Shown in pieces: positions 54,128-63,977 of a DNA stretch of 64,000 nt (position 1 is its first letter; the number at the start of each line of letters is the position of its first letter). A model generated the notes under the pieces. It was not told where the DNA came from, did not search any database, and worked only from the letters and a program-made list of their open reading frames with translations. Origin of the DNA: an uncultured SAR92 cluster bacterium (GTDB lineage Bacteria; Pseudomonadota; Gammaproteobacteria; Pseudomonadales; Porticoccaceae); assembly GCA_902596775.1 (NCBI GenBank), contig CACJVE010000004.1, forward strand, positions 24,587 to 88,586, read 5' to 3'. The position numbers were made by a program, and so were the translations under genes.

Positions 54128-56800
54128 ATGGGTAAATGTTTAAAAATGGATCAATCTCTTAAAACGCTTGCAGATATATCTAAATTATATGAATTAAATA
54201 CAGCTACTGATTTGGTGCTTACACCAAATAAGAGGCTAGCCTCGGCAGTGAGAGAATCTTGGTCGATAAAGAAATCAAAAACTTGCAAGACATGGCTCGC
54301 ATTGGAAGTAAAGACTATTGATGACTGGCTTACCGATCTATTTAATTTAATGTATTTGATATATGAGCCTATTAGGGACAAAAAGGTAATTTCTGCTGAA
54401 CAAGATCTATTTTTATGGGAAGAAATCATAAAAAACTCGAAGCAGAATTATCCGCTCCAAACAGCTCAAACGTTCTCCGAGACACTCGATCAACTTAATG
54501 ATTATGATTGTGATCTCACTGAAATTCCTTTGTATAAAGAAAGCACACGAAATTTTTACTTATTGTCTAAGAAGTACCTTAGTAAAATTAAAAAAAATAA
54601 ATTTATTTCACGAAAAAAAAGTTACGAATTAATCTTAGATTATTTTCAAAATCATCCATTGGCAAGAAAATATAATCATATTGTCTGCTATGGATTTGAA
54701 CATATTTTACCCATCCATAAAAAAATTGTTGGCTCTTCCTCAACCAAATTATCAAATATCAATCCTGGAACTAAAAATGCAAACGTTATGATTGCCACCT
54801 GCGAAAATCCTCAACATGAGTTATATGCCGCATCAAGATGGGCTGCCGACAAACTTGTTGAAAACTCAAACATTAGGATAGCTATTATTGTTCCAGATTT
54901 AGCAAGCTCCCTTGATACAACTTATAGAATCGTCAATGAGGCACTAACTGACAAAAACTTAAAAATTCCGGTTAATATATCTGCTGGCAAAAAGCTTTCA
55001 GATACCTCCGTTGGTGAGAGCTTTATCAACCTACTAAAATCATTTTTAGGTAAGCACTCGTATGAATCATGGATCAATTTGTTGTATGACCCATTTTCTA
55101 TATTCCGTAAAATCCCTCTGGAAATTCAGCACAAAATAGAAATTCTGATTAGAGAAAATAGCGAAGTTTCGTTTGATTTAAGGACATTCGTCAATTTTGT
55201 AATTAATGAGAAAAATTGGTCGAATACAGACTTATCCTTAGACCTAATAGAGCAAATAAAAAATTTTTGTACTTTTGATACTTCGAATAAAACAAGTTTC
55301 AGTAATTGGGCTAGGTTCTTTCGAACATCTTTTGAAGATCTAGTGCAATCTCAGTCTCACTCTTATGATGAACTGGAGCTTCAACAGTCCGATATGATCG
55401 CGAAATTACTCCATAAATTTGAAACGATGGATGCCATAGAGGTGGAAATAGGTTTTCAAGTAGCACTGATGTCACTGATAAATCACGCGCGAAAAACTAT
55501 TTTTCATCCAAGGACTGCAAACTCTCCTTTACAAATACTCGGCATACTTGAGGGAATTAATCTTGAATTTGATGCAACTTGGTTATGCTCGGTGACTGCT
55601 GATAAGTATCCACAAAAAGTAAAAAATCATCCAATTTTACCAATGGATTTTAGAAAAAAACATAATATGGAAAGAAGCAATCCGATAGCAGAGCTTGATT
55701 ATGCAAGAGTCCGGATTGAAAGTTTTAAGAAAAATTGCTCACATTTAGTTTTGAGCTACCCGAGGACATCATCATTTGGGGAGTTAACTCCCAGCCCAAT
55801 ATTGAAGACTTTATTAGAGAGTGAAGCTAACTTGATTACTCCTTATCCTTTTATATATTTAAAATCGTTCATTAATTTTGATGAAACCCTCACCTTTAAC
55901 GATCAAGCTCCCCCCTTAGATTCAACTATTGAAAACGTAAAAATAACATCTCAGACGATTGAAAATCAGGCAATTTGTCCTCTCAATGCTTTCGCTATAC
56001 ATAGGCTTAAAGCAACACCTTTAGCGGAACCAAAAATCGGACTAAATCCTCAACAAAAAGGAATTCTATTGCATGAAACGCTCCATATCCTTTGGAAAAA
56101 ACTTGGTGACTCAACAACTCTTAATACAAGTGAAGGTAAGAAATTATTAACTTTGTTGGAATCATCTATCAACGAATCATTATCAAAAAGCGCATCCTAC
56201 ATGAAGTGTTTGAGAGGTCCATCTTTCAGAGATTTGGAGTCTAAGAGACTAAAGGGTTTGATTATACCCTGGCTGGATCTGGAGAAGGATAGATCTGCTT
56301 TTGCAGTCAAGTCATTAGAATTTAAAAAGGAAGTCTTTTTCAATGATACTCCACTTAAATTGAGAGTAGATCGAATTGATGAAATTGATGGGAATTTTTT
56401 CATAATTGACTATAAATCAGGCATTTCATCTAAAAATGATTGGCAAAGAACTCCGCTGACCTCAATACAGTTGCCACTTTACTCCTTGGCTATGAATGAA
56501 GAAATTATCGGATTTGCAAATGCTCAAGTGAGGTCGAATCAGCATAAATTTGTCGGCTTATCAAAGGATAAAAGATTTCCAGGTGATGTAATTTCTGAGA
56601 AAAGCTGGTCAGTGCTCAGAGAATCCTGGCACACAGAAATTGCAAACCTAATAGATGCATTCAAAATAGGTGAATCTTCTTTGACTGTTAATTCAACAAA
56701 ACACTTCCATTATCAAGATTATCTTATCCCCTTAAACAGATTTTATGAGAGCCTGATGAATAGTGGGTATTCTGAGATAGGGACTGGTCATGATGAATAA
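54128..56800 (+). CDS. AddB-like/RecB-family nuclease subunit (probable DNA repair protein)
   Basis: This is the partner of the helicase-nuclease encoded next. The 890-residue protein resembles the beta/gammaproteobacterial 'probable DNA repair protein' family (TIGR03623-like). The N-terminal helicase-like half (LVLTPNKRLASAVRESW) lacks a Walker A lysine loop, as in AddB-type subunits. The C-terminal PD-(D/E)XK nuclease is intact: LHETLHILW, then LRVDRIDEIDGNFFIIDYKSG near 750-770, with the D...D-x-K residues. One Cys (ICPLNAFAIHRL) stands where the first Fe-S ligand would be, but the three C-terminal cysteines of Fe-S versions are absent. The 3' end overlaps the helicase gene by 11 bases. 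Confidence 0.85.
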   Translation: MGKCLKMDQSLKTLADISKLYELNTATDLVLTPNKRLASAVRESWSIKKSKTCKTWLALEVKTIDDWLTDLFNLMYLIYEPIRDKKVISAEQDLFLWEEIIKNSKQNYPLQTAQTFSETLDQLNDYDCDLTEIPLYKESTRNFYLLSKKYLSKIKKNKFISRKKSYELILDYFQNHPLARKYNHIVCYGFEHILPIHKKIVGSSSTKLSNINPGTKNANVMIATCENPQHELYAASRWAADKLVENSNIRIAIIVPDLASSLDTTYRIVNEALTDKNLKIPVNISAGKKLSDTSVGESFINLLKSFLGKHSYESWINLLYDPFSIFRKIPLEIQHKIEILIRENSEVSFDLRTFVNFVINEKNWSNTDLSLDLIEQIKNFCTFDTSNKTSFSNWARFFRTSFEDLVQSQSHSYDELELQQSDMIAKLLHKFETMDAIEVEIGFQVALMSLINHARKTIFHPRTANSPLQILGILEGINLEFDATWLCSVTADKYPQKVKNHPILPMDFRKKHNMERSNPIAELDYARVRIESFKKNCSHLVLSYPRTSSFGELTPSPILKTLLESEANLITPYPFIYLKSFINFDETLTFNDQAPPLDSTIENVKITSQTIENQAICPLNAFAIHRLKATPLAEPKIGLNPQQKGILLHETLHILWKKLGDSTTLNTSEGKKLLTLLESSINESLSKSASYMKCLRGPSFRDLESKRLKGLIIPWLDLEKDRSAFAVKSLEFKKEVFFNDTPLKLRVDRIDEIDGNFFIIDYKSGISSKNDWQRTPLTSIQLPLYSLAMNEEIIGFANAQVRSNQHKFVGLSKDKRFPGDVISEKSWSVLRESWHTEIANLIDAFKIGESSLTVNSTKHFHYQDYLIPLNRFYESLMNSGYSEIGTGHDE

Positions 56801-59800
56801 CCCTTCAGACGAGAAGGATAGGATAAAAGCATTAAATCCAGAAAAGAGCTTCATGGTTGTTGCTCCTGCGGGATCAGGAAAAACCCGATTGTTAGTAAAA
56901 AGAATTTTAGTCCTATTAGCCTTAGTGGACAATCCAGAGCAAGTTCTAGCAATTACATTTACCAGAAAAGCGGCTAGAGAAATGTCTGAAAGGGTTTTTG
57001 AGATACTTGAGATTGCGAGAGGAGATATATTAAATGAGACAACAGTTGATTCTGAACTTTTATTGCTCGCTTATCCTGTCGTAAAAAGGAATGAAGAAAA
57101 GAATTGGAATATTTTTGACAATCAGAACAGGCTAAGAATTCAAACAATAGATAGTTTTTGCCGGAATATAACTAATCAATATGCACTGGAGACAGAACTA
57201 TCTGCAGTTCTTGAGCCAGTTGATAATTCAGAGATTATGTACTCAGATGCGTCACTTGCATTGTTAAAAGGAATTGAAGAGAACTACCCACATAATCGAG
57301 CGCTCCGAATCTTATTAGAATATTTAGGCAATGATACAGAGCTTTGTATGAAACTCTTTACAACACTTTTATCAAAAAGAGAGCAATGGTTACCATTCAT
57401 TTTTGATATTTCAAAGAACGCAAATTATTTCAATGAAGTCATATCGGAGGCGATTAAAAATTCTATTCGAAATCTGAAAATAACTCTGCATGAAAAAGAT
57501 TCTACTTTATGCGATTTGATTAACTTTTCTGAAAATTCTCTAGCAACAGGTAGCGAACAAGATCAAAGAAAATTTCTGACCTTAAATTCGATTATCTGGA
57601 GTGACGAAGATGACATAGAAGGTTGGAAAATAATCGTTAATAAAATAATCACGTCACAGGGAAATTACCGAAAATCGCTCACAAAAACACAGGGATTCCC
57701 CGCTTCTGGAAAAGAAGAAAAATTATTAATGTTAAATTTTATTTCTTGGTGCGAAAAACAACAAAATCTACTAACGCAATTAAATGAAGTTCAAAATCTT
57801 CCTAACTTAAAAAGCATTCCCGACAACAATTTAATTCTTAACGCGCTTGCAACCGTCTTACCAAGGCTTGTGGCCGAATTGAATGTCATATTCACCGAAG
57901 CGGGAAAATGTGATCATACTCAAATACTAATCCAATCACTTCAAGCAACAGATACCTCAAATGATCATTTTTCTGAGACTATACTCAACCTAGATCAGCA
58001 AATAAAACATATTTTAATCGATGAATATCAAGACACATCGGCTTCTCAAATTCGATTAATCAAAAATTTAGTGGCTAATTGGGAGCCAAATGGAACCAAG
58101 ACCCTTTTTTGCGTTGGAGATGCCGCCCAATCAATTTATGGTTTTAGAAATCCTCCATCGGATAAATTAAAAATTGAAAAAAATATATTCTTCGGCCAAA
58201 TTGAATGCATCAAACTACATCTTCTAAAAAATTTTCGCTCTGATCCAAAATTAGTGGATTGGATAAACGAAGCTTTTAATTCAACTGATACATACAAAAA
58301 CAGAATTCTATCCGGACTCTCAAAAGAATATAGTTCTGTTCACACAAGAACCGATGACATGCAAGCCAAAGTAACATTTAGTCCTGTTGTTGGGAGCGAT
58401 ACCGAAAAAACTGAAGCTGATCGAATAGCAAGAGAGTGTAAACAAATTATTGAAAGCGGTTCGTCTGAAAGTATTGCTATTCTTGTCAGGAGCAGATCTC
58501 ATGTTACAAATATTATTTCATCTCTTGACCAGCTAAATATTCCTTGGGAGGGAAAAGATATAGTTCCTCTTAGAGAAAAAATGGTCGTTATTGATCTTAT
58601 ATCTCTAACGCTAGCTCTTACATCCCCAGCAAACAGAATTGCTTGGCTGTCAGTACTTCGTTCTCCAGTGATTGGTTTTTCTCTCGAGGAAATTTTAGTT
58701 CTCACATCTACAAATAATCACTGTGAAATGCCAGTTATCCAAGCTTTATCAAAACATTCTGAAACACCCCCTACCGAGTTATCAGAGTCTGGCAAGAAAA
58801 TTTTACTGAGGGTTACACCTATTCTTTTGGACGCATGGAGTAATAGAAGAAGATTTCCTATAAGAACATTAATCGAAGATACATGGATAAAGCTTGGTGG
58901 AGTATCGACACTCTGTTCCCAAAGCGATTTCGTTGATGTGGCAGATTATCTCAACTTACTCGAGCAATCCTCGGGTACATATTTAAAAAAATACTCTGAA
59001 TTCGAGTCTTCAATCAAGAAACTATACTCCTCCTCTGATCAAGCAGTAAATTGTGAAAATAATCACAATAAAATTTCAATAATGACTATTCATAAGTCAA
59101 AAGGTCTCGAATTTGATCATGTTTTTCTTCCTTATCTGTCAAAAACAACGATGAGTGACGATAAACCACTTTTTAGATGGAATGAAGTTGCTGTCGCAGA
59201 TGACAGCTATCGGTTTCTTCTTGCTCCAAGAGAAAATGTAAATTTTGATAAAAATGAAGTATTCGAGTTTTTAAAATATCTAAATTCAAAAGATCAATGC
59301 GCCGAAGATAAACGACTACTATATGTCGCTTGCACCAGGGCAATAAAAACACTTCATCTGAGTGCTGAAGTCAAAATTTCTAGTAATGAAAGATTATCAA
59401 GTCCACCAAAAAGAAGTTTACTTGCTAGTATTTGGCCTTTTTTGATGAGAAAAATAGAAACGGGAGAATACTCGATCACTGAGACCGAGAAAATAATGAC
59501 ACGCGGTAATAATAGGATTTTGGGGGGAAATGAGATAAGACGGTTGCCAGATGATTTTAGACATGTTCACAGAGAAGTTTTTGCGCTCAGAAATTTTAAG
59601 GATTCTACTCAAACTGATACAGAGAATTACAAGGTGGATAGCCAGTCCAAAAATCTAGGGATAGTTTTCCATAAGGTTATTGAGCAAATTTCATCAGTTT
59701 CTTTAGATTTCTCTGAGCTCGATAGGAAATCTAGAATAATTCCATTAATAGAAAGAATCTCCAAGAATATGACAATTGATCTTAAGATTGATGATACTGA

Positions 59801-60179
59801 AAAATTATGCGCAGCGTTATCGTCCATGTTAAACGACAAAAAGGGTCTTTGGATTTTAAACAACAAAATTCATGCGAATACTGAACAAACATTAGTTTAT
59901 ATTTCTGATGAGCCCAAAAGGATAAAATTTTCAGTTATAGATAGGAGTTTTATTTACGAAGACTGTAGATGGATTATTGACTACAAATTATCAGCTCCAA
60001 AAGATAATCAATCTATAGCAATATTTTTAGAGGACCAAATAGCACGATATTCGCATCAACTTGATCACTATGCGCGACTTTACTCCAATATAGAAGATCG
60101 GGACATAAGAGTGGCCTTATATTTTCCCTTGATCGCTAAATTTTTAGAATACAAATATTATTCCACTGTAAAAGATTAG
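56790..60179 (+). CDS. AddA-like/UvrD-family helicase-nuclease
   Basis: This 1129-residue SF1 DNA helicase probably processes double-strand breaks together with the preceding subunit. All helicase motifs are present: Walker A APAGSGKTRLLVKR (Lys31), ITFTRKAAREM, DEYQDT near 411, GDAAQSIYGF, NFRSDPKLV, TIHKSKGLEFDHVFLP and LLYVACTRA. At the C-terminus WIIDYKLSAP near residue 1068 looks like the D-x-K of a PD-(D/E)XK nuclease domain, giving the AddA-type helicase-nuclease architecture. The overlap with the upstream gene and their pairing make an AddAB-like enzyme likely. No recB, recC or recD is in the window. Confidence 0.9.
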   Translation: MMNNPSDEKDRIKALNPEKSFMVVAPAGSGKTRLLVKRILVLLALVDNPEQVLAITFTRKAAREMSERVFEILEIARGDILNETTVDSELLLLAYPVVKRNEEKNWNIFDNQNRLRIQTIDSFCRNITNQYALETELSAVLEPVDNSEIMYSDASLALLKGIEENYPHNRALRILLEYLGNDTELCMKLFTTLLSKREQWLPFIFDISKNANYFNEVISEAIKNSIRNLKITLHEKDSTLCDLINFSENSLATGSEQDQRKFLTLNSIIWSDEDDIEGWKIIVNKIITSQGNYRKSLTKTQGFPASGKEEKLLMLNFISWCEKQQNLLTQLNEVQNLPNLKSIPDNNLILNALATVLPRLVAELNVIFTEAGKCDHTQILIQSLQATDTSNDHFSETILNLDQQIKHILIDEYQDTSASQIRLIKNLVANWEPNGTKTLFCVGDAAQSIYGFRNPPSDKLKIEKNIFFGQIECIKLHLLKNFRSDPKLVDWINEAFNSTDTYKNRILSGLSKEYSSVHTRTDDMQAKVTFSPVVGSDTEKTEADRIARECKQIIESGSSESIAILVRSRSHVTNIISSLDQLNIPWEGKDIVPLREKMVVIDLISLTLALTSPANRIAWLSVLRSPVIGFSLEEILVLTSTNNHCEMPVIQALSKHSETPPTELSESGKKILLRVTPILLDAWSNRRRFPIRTLIEDTWIKLGGVSTLCSQSDFVDVADYLNLLEQSSGTYLKKYSEFESSIKKLYSSSDQAVNCENNHNKISIMTIHKSKGLEFDHVFLPYLSKTTMSDDKPLFRWNEVAVADDSYRFLLAPRENVNFDKNEVFEFLKYLNSKDQCAEDKRLLYVACTRAIKTLHLSAEVKISSNERLSSPPKRSLLASIWPFLMRKIETGEYSITETEKIMTRGNNRILGGNEIRRLPDDFRHVHREVFALRNFKDSTQTDTENYKVDSQSKNLGIVFHKVIEQISSVSLDFSELDRKSRIIPLIERISKNMTIDLKIDDTEKLCAALSSMLNDKKGLWILNNKIHANTEQTLVYISDEPKRIKFSVIDRSFIYEDCRWIIDYKLSAPKDNQSIAIFLEDQIARYSHQLDHYARLYSNIEDRDIRVALYFPLIAKFLEYKYYSTVKD

Positions 60180-60227
60180 CAAATAAAGTAAAATGCGGCT
60201 CTGACATTATTAGAGAAGAGATTTAAA

Positions 60228-61307
60228 GTGGAAAATGTAAGCGTAGAGAATATCAATATTGAGAATCCCCAGATACTAGTTACTCCAGCTGAGTTAAAGA
60301 AAGAGATTCCTATATCTGAAAAAGCTCGAAAAACTGTATTGAATGGTAGAACTGCAATAGAAAAGATTCTTAGCAAAGAGGACCATCGACTTTTTGTTGT
60401 AGTTGGTCCCTGCTCAATACATGATATTGATGCGGCTAGAGAGTATGCAAAAAAATTAAAAACCTTAGCGGACCAAGTTGGTGATTGCTTAGAAATCGTA
60501 ATGCGAGTCTATTTCGAAAAACCTAGAACAACTACTGGTTGGAAAGGTTTAATAAATGATCCGTTCATGAATGATTCTTTTAAAATAACTGAAGGACTTA
60601 AAATCGGACGCAAATTACTTCGTGAAATATTAGAGATAGGTCTTCCAACCGCGACAGAAGCGTTGGATCCAATATCACCTCAGTATATGCAAGATTTGAT
60701 CACGTGGTCAGCAATTGGGGCGAGAACTACAGAGTCCCAAACTCACCGGGAAATGGCATCTGGGCTATCCTCCTCTATTGGATTTAAAAATGGAACTGAT
60801 GGCAGTCTCACTGTTGCTATAAATGCTCTACAATCTGTAGCGAAGCCACACAGATTTCTTGGTATTAATTCGGATGGGAAGGTTTCTGTGATCAAAACTA
60901 AAGGCAATCCACATGCTCATGTTGTTCTTAGAGGTGGAAATGGAAAGCCAAATTATGACTCTGTTAGTGTTTCGATATGCGAACAGGAACTCTCAAAAGC
61001 TGGTATTGATAAAAATATAATGATTGATTGCAGTCATGCCAATTCAAATAAAGATCACAATCTTCAACCACTGGTCTTGGAAAATATCTGCAACCAAATA
61101 TTGGACGGTAATCAATCAATCGTGGGAGTTATGGTTGAGAGCAACTTGGAAGGAGGCAATCAGAAGCTCTCCAATGACCTCTCACTATTAAAGTATGGAG
61201 TCTCAGTAACTGACGCGTGCATCGACTGGGAAACTACAAAAGATGGGATCCTCTCGATGGCTGGAAAACTCCGTCCCATTATGGAGAAGAGAGCAAGTAT
61301 TAAATAA
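60228..61307 (+). CDS. aroG: 3-deoxy-7-phosphoheptulonate (DAHP) synthase, AroG type
   Basis: This enzyme condenses phosphoenolpyruvate and erythrose-4-phosphate, the first step of aromatic amino-acid synthesis. The 359-residue type I enzyme shows VVVGPCSIHDIDAAREYA, RVYFEKPRTTTGWKGLINDP, GARTTESQTHREMASGLS and IDCSHANSNKDH, which carry the PEP- and metal-binding residues. The N-terminal extension of about 45 residues is where the aromatic amino-acid feedback site lies; which amino acid inhibits it cannot be read. It begins with a GTG after a GAAGAG ribosome site. Confidence 0.95.
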   Translation: MENVSVENINIENPQILVTPAELKKEIPISEKARKTVLNGRTAIEKILSKEDHRLFVVVGPCSIHDIDAAREYAKKLKTLADQVGDCLEIVMRVYFEKPRTTTGWKGLINDPFMNDSFKITEGLKIGRKLLREILEIGLPTATEALDPISPQYMQDLITWSAIGARTTESQTHREMASGLSSSIGFKNGTDGSLTVAINALQSVAKPHRFLGINSDGKVSVIKTKGNPHAHVVLRGGNGKPNYDSVSVSICEQELSKAGIDKNIMIDCSHANSNKDHNLQPLVLENICNQILDGNQSIVGVMVESNLEGGNQKLSNDLSLLKYGVSVTDACIDWETTKDGILSMAGKLRPIMEKRASIK

Positions 61308-61343
61308 CACTAGGTAATTTGTTATTTAAGAATATCAAGACTT

Positions 61344-62033
61344 ATGTATATTATTCTCCTTCTTTCTCTTATTGTCGTTAGCTGGATCTGGATGAGACGT
61401 GTGAAGAGCCTTCCTGAAGAAGAAAGGAGGTCTTTTCTCTGGAAATCTGGCTTCATTGCTGTTCTTCTAACGACTATTTTATTGGCCGCTACAGGGAGAC
61501 TGCATTGGTTAGGTGCCGCAATTACAGCGGTGGTTCCGATCTTTACATTCTTATTTAGATGGGCAAGACGAGTATTGCCTCTGATGAGAATTTTCGGGGG
61601 TTTGAAACCACGTCCCTCCAAGTTTAAAACTAAAACACTAACTATGGATATCAACTTTTCGACGATGGAAATGAATGGTTATGTGAAAGATGGAGAGTAC
61701 TCTGGCAAATCACTCTCTGAGTTGACTGCTCAACAGTTAAGTGACTTGTCGGCCTATTGCAAAACTAATGATAAAGAATCTTATGCACTTCTATATGGTT
61801 ACATGGCAGTTAATAGTAAAACCAGCGATCATGCAGAGGAAAACATGTCATCTGCAAATATGAATGATCTATCAGAGGACGAGGCATATGCAATATTAGG
61901 ATTAGAAAAGCCTTCATCAAAAAGTGAGATATCCAAGGCACATAAAAGCTTAATCCAAAAACTACATCCTGATCGAGGCGGCAGCGATTATCTGGCAGCA
62001 AAAATTAATGCCGCTAAAGACAAAATTTCTTGA
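61344..62033 (+). CDS. membrane-anchored DnaJ-domain protein
   Basis: The 229-residue protein has two or three N-terminal membrane segments (1-17, about 35-49 and 54-72), a middle soluble region, and a C-terminal J domain (residues ~178-229: EDEAYAILGLEKPSSKSEIS). The HPD motif is intact at 208-210 in KLHPDRGGSDY, so it should stimulate an Hsp70 ATPase at the inner membrane. The arrangement, membrane anchor first and a short J domain last, recalls the mitochondrial Tim14/Pam18 type and related proteobacterial proteins, not DnaJ or DjlA. No dnaK is in the window. dapE follows after 25 bases. Confidence 0.85.
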   Translation: MYIILLLSLIVVSWIWMRRVKSLPEEERRSFLWKSGFIAVLLTTILLAATGRLHWLGAAITAVVPIFTFLFRWARRVLPLMRIFGGLKPRPSKFKTKTLTMDINFSTMEMNGYVKDGEYSGKSLSELTAQQLSDLSAYCKTNDKESYALLYGYMAVNSKTSDHAEENMSSANMNDLSEDEAYAILGLEKPSSKSEISKAHKSLIQKLHPDRGGSDYLAAKINAAKDKIS

Positions 62034-62058
62034 TAATAACGAAATACAGAACATCATC

Positions 62059-63216
62059 ATGACTAAACAAATGAAGTGGGAATCAATCGATTTATTGAAA
62101 GACTTAATCTCTTTTAGATCAATAACACCCGATGATAAAGGTTGCCAGAACTATTTGATAGAAAAGCTTAGGGAACTTGAATTTGAAATAAAAATATTAA
62201 AGTACGGAGATGTACCAAATTTTTTCGCTTTAAAGGGTACACAGGGACCGTTATTTGTCTTTGCAGGTCATACAGATGTCGTTCCCGCTGGTAATAAGTC
62301 CGAGTGGGACTCTGATCCTTTTGAGCCACAAATTCGTGACAACAAACTATTTGGCCGGGGTGCATCAGATATGAAAGGTTCCATTGCAGCCATGCTTGCA
62401 TCTGTTGGAACGTTCTTAACATTGTATCCAGAGTCTTCTATTAGAATAGGTCTGCTGATTACAGGTGACGAGGAGGGTAAGGCAGAAAATGGTACAAAAA
62501 AAGTGGTTGATTGGTTAATAGATTCTAATATTTTCCCAACATGGTGTCTTGTTGGTGAACCTACCTCCTCACTAATATTTGGCGATACCATCAAAAATGG
62601 AAGACGAGGGTCAATCACCGGCAAAGTAGTCCTAAAAGGTAAGCAAGGTCATGTAGCTTATCCAGATAATGCATCTAATCCAATTCACTCGTCTATACCC
62701 ATAATTAATAGACTGTTAAGAGAGAAATGGGATAATGGCGATAGCAATTTCCCTAAAACCTCGATTCAAATCGTTAACATCTCTTCAGATGCAGGCGCTG
62801 ACAATATAATTCCTGGAGATATTAGTTTCCAATTTAACTTAAGATTCTCTCCCGAGACATCGGCAGAGAAGATTAAAAATAAAGTAAAAAAAGAATTAGA
62901 AGGAAGTAAATTCAAATTTGAGATCTTCTGGACACATAGTGCTGATCCGTTTTACTCAGAGCCGGGCACACTAGCTGAAACTATTGAAAAAACGCTAATT
63001 GAGAAACTAAAAATTAGTCCAAAATTTTCAATGGGAGGCGGAACCTCCGATGGAAGATTTTTGAAAAAGTTAGAATGTGAGGTCATTGAATTCGGTCCCA
63101 CCAATCAGTCAATTCATAAGACAAATGAAAACATTAGCCTCAGTGAGCTATCCAACTTAGAAAAGATATATCTGCATACATTAATTGGGTTACATAATCA
63201 CGCAGCAAAAATTTAA
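62059..63216 (+). CDS. dapE: succinyl-diaminopimelate desuccinylase
   Basis: DapE removes succinate from N-succinyl-LL-diaminopimelate, giving LL-diaminopimelate for lysine and peptidoglycan. Metal ligands are visible: His71 in FAGHTDVVPAG, Asp104 in GRGASDMKG, catalytic Glu138 and ligand Glu139 in TGDEEGKAENGT, and a late His in NQSIHKTNE. The ORF track starts at 62008, inside the previous gene. The ATG at 62059 gives 385 residues, close to the usual ~375, so I prefer it. The 3' end overlaps the convergent rsmJ gene by four bases. Confidence 0.95.
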   Translation: MTKQMKWESIDLLKDLISFRSITPDDKGCQNYLIEKLRELEFEIKILKYGDVPNFFALKGTQGPLFVFAGHTDVVPAGNKSEWDSDPFEPQIRDNKLFGRGASDMKGSIAAMLASVGTFLTLYPESSIRIGLLITGDEEGKAENGTKKVVDWLIDSNIFPTWCLVGEPTSSLIFGDTIKNGRRGSITGKVVLKGKQGHVAYPDNASNPIHSSIPIINRLLREKWDNGDSNFPKTSIQIVNISSDAGADNIIPGDISFQFNLRFSPETSAEKIKNKVKKELEGSKFKFEIFWTHSADPFYSEPGTLAETIEKTLIEKLKISPKFSMGGGTSDGRFLKKLECEVIEFGPTNQSIHKTNENISLSELSNLEKIYLHTLIGLHNHAAKI

Positions 63217-63977
63217 CAAGTGTTAATGAAGACATCGTATCTTATAGATCTTGCTTTGATTGAAAAGCTTGGACTTATACCTGACAAGAAACCGCCTTTT
63301 ATCGGCCGTTTTATGACTATCCTTTTGACTCTGGACTCAAGCGCGCCAGATAGCAACTTATCATGGTCATCCTCAGAGTCTGCAATATTTTGAACCGCTT
63401 GCATTTCTTTCTTCGATTTTGCATTTTTTGACTTTGGCGGGAACATTGGATCCAGATAAATTGCATCAAAAAAGCTCTGATCACCACTTGACTGATTTAG
63501 GTAACAAATTGAATCACCGTATATGCAGGAAATATTTATACATTTTTTTAATTGTTCATCTAAACATATTGCCATTTTCATACGTTGGATGCCGTCATAT
63601 AAAAGCGCATAGATTAATGGATTCCGCTCAATAAGCTTTACCTCACAACCCAGACATGCGAGAGAAAATGCATCACTTCCAAAACCGGCTGTGCAGTCAA
63701 GAATTCTCGGTTTGTTTTTGCTTGAAATAGCAAATGCACGAGCGATATCGCTTCGATAACTTGTGCTATAAAGTCTTCTATGATTATTTTTACCCCGGAG
63801 GAAATCAACTTTTATATCTCCGTGTTTACTTTTATCAAACGGTTTAAGTGATAGTCCATCTTCAGAAAGATATAGATAATAGTCATGACTTAAATCAGAT
63901 GAATTTGCGAAATTATTTAAATCATTTATGTCAATAAACACTGGACAGTCATCAAGTCCTTCCATTGTCGAAACCAT
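63213..63977 (-). CDS. rsmJ: 16S rRNA (guanine-1516-N2)-methyltransferase RsmJ
   Basis: RsmJ methylates G1516 of 16S rRNA with S-adenosylmethionine. The 254-residue protein shows the SAM-binding motif I ILDCTAGFGSDAFSLACLG, the acidic loop VKLIERNPLIYALL, and the catalytic DPMFPPKSKNAKSKKEMQ, characteristic of RsmJ (YhiQ). An RRLYSTSYRSDIARAFAI segment precedes motif I, as in the family. The start at 63977 is complete within the window. The last 23 bases of the window hold nothing I can identify. Confidence 0.93.
   Translation of the reverse strand: MVSTMEGLDDCPVFIDINDLNNFANSSDLSHDYYLYLSEDGLSLKPFDKSKHGDIKVDFLRGKNNHRRLYSTSYRSDIARAFAISSKNKPRILDCTAGFGSDAFSLACLGCEVKLIERNPLIYALLYDGIQRMKMAICLDEQLKKCINISCIYGDSICYLNQSSGDQSFFDAIYLDPMFPPKSKNAKSKKEMQAVQNIADSEDDHDKLLSGALESRVKRIVIKRPIKGGFLSGISPSFSIKARSIRYDVFINTC

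Noticed and set aside
61302-61327. Perfect 8-base inverted repeat AAATAACA/TGTTATTT after aroG.
   Set aside because: The stem is almost entirely A/T, overlaps the aroG stop, and lacks a T run, so I do not call it a terminator.
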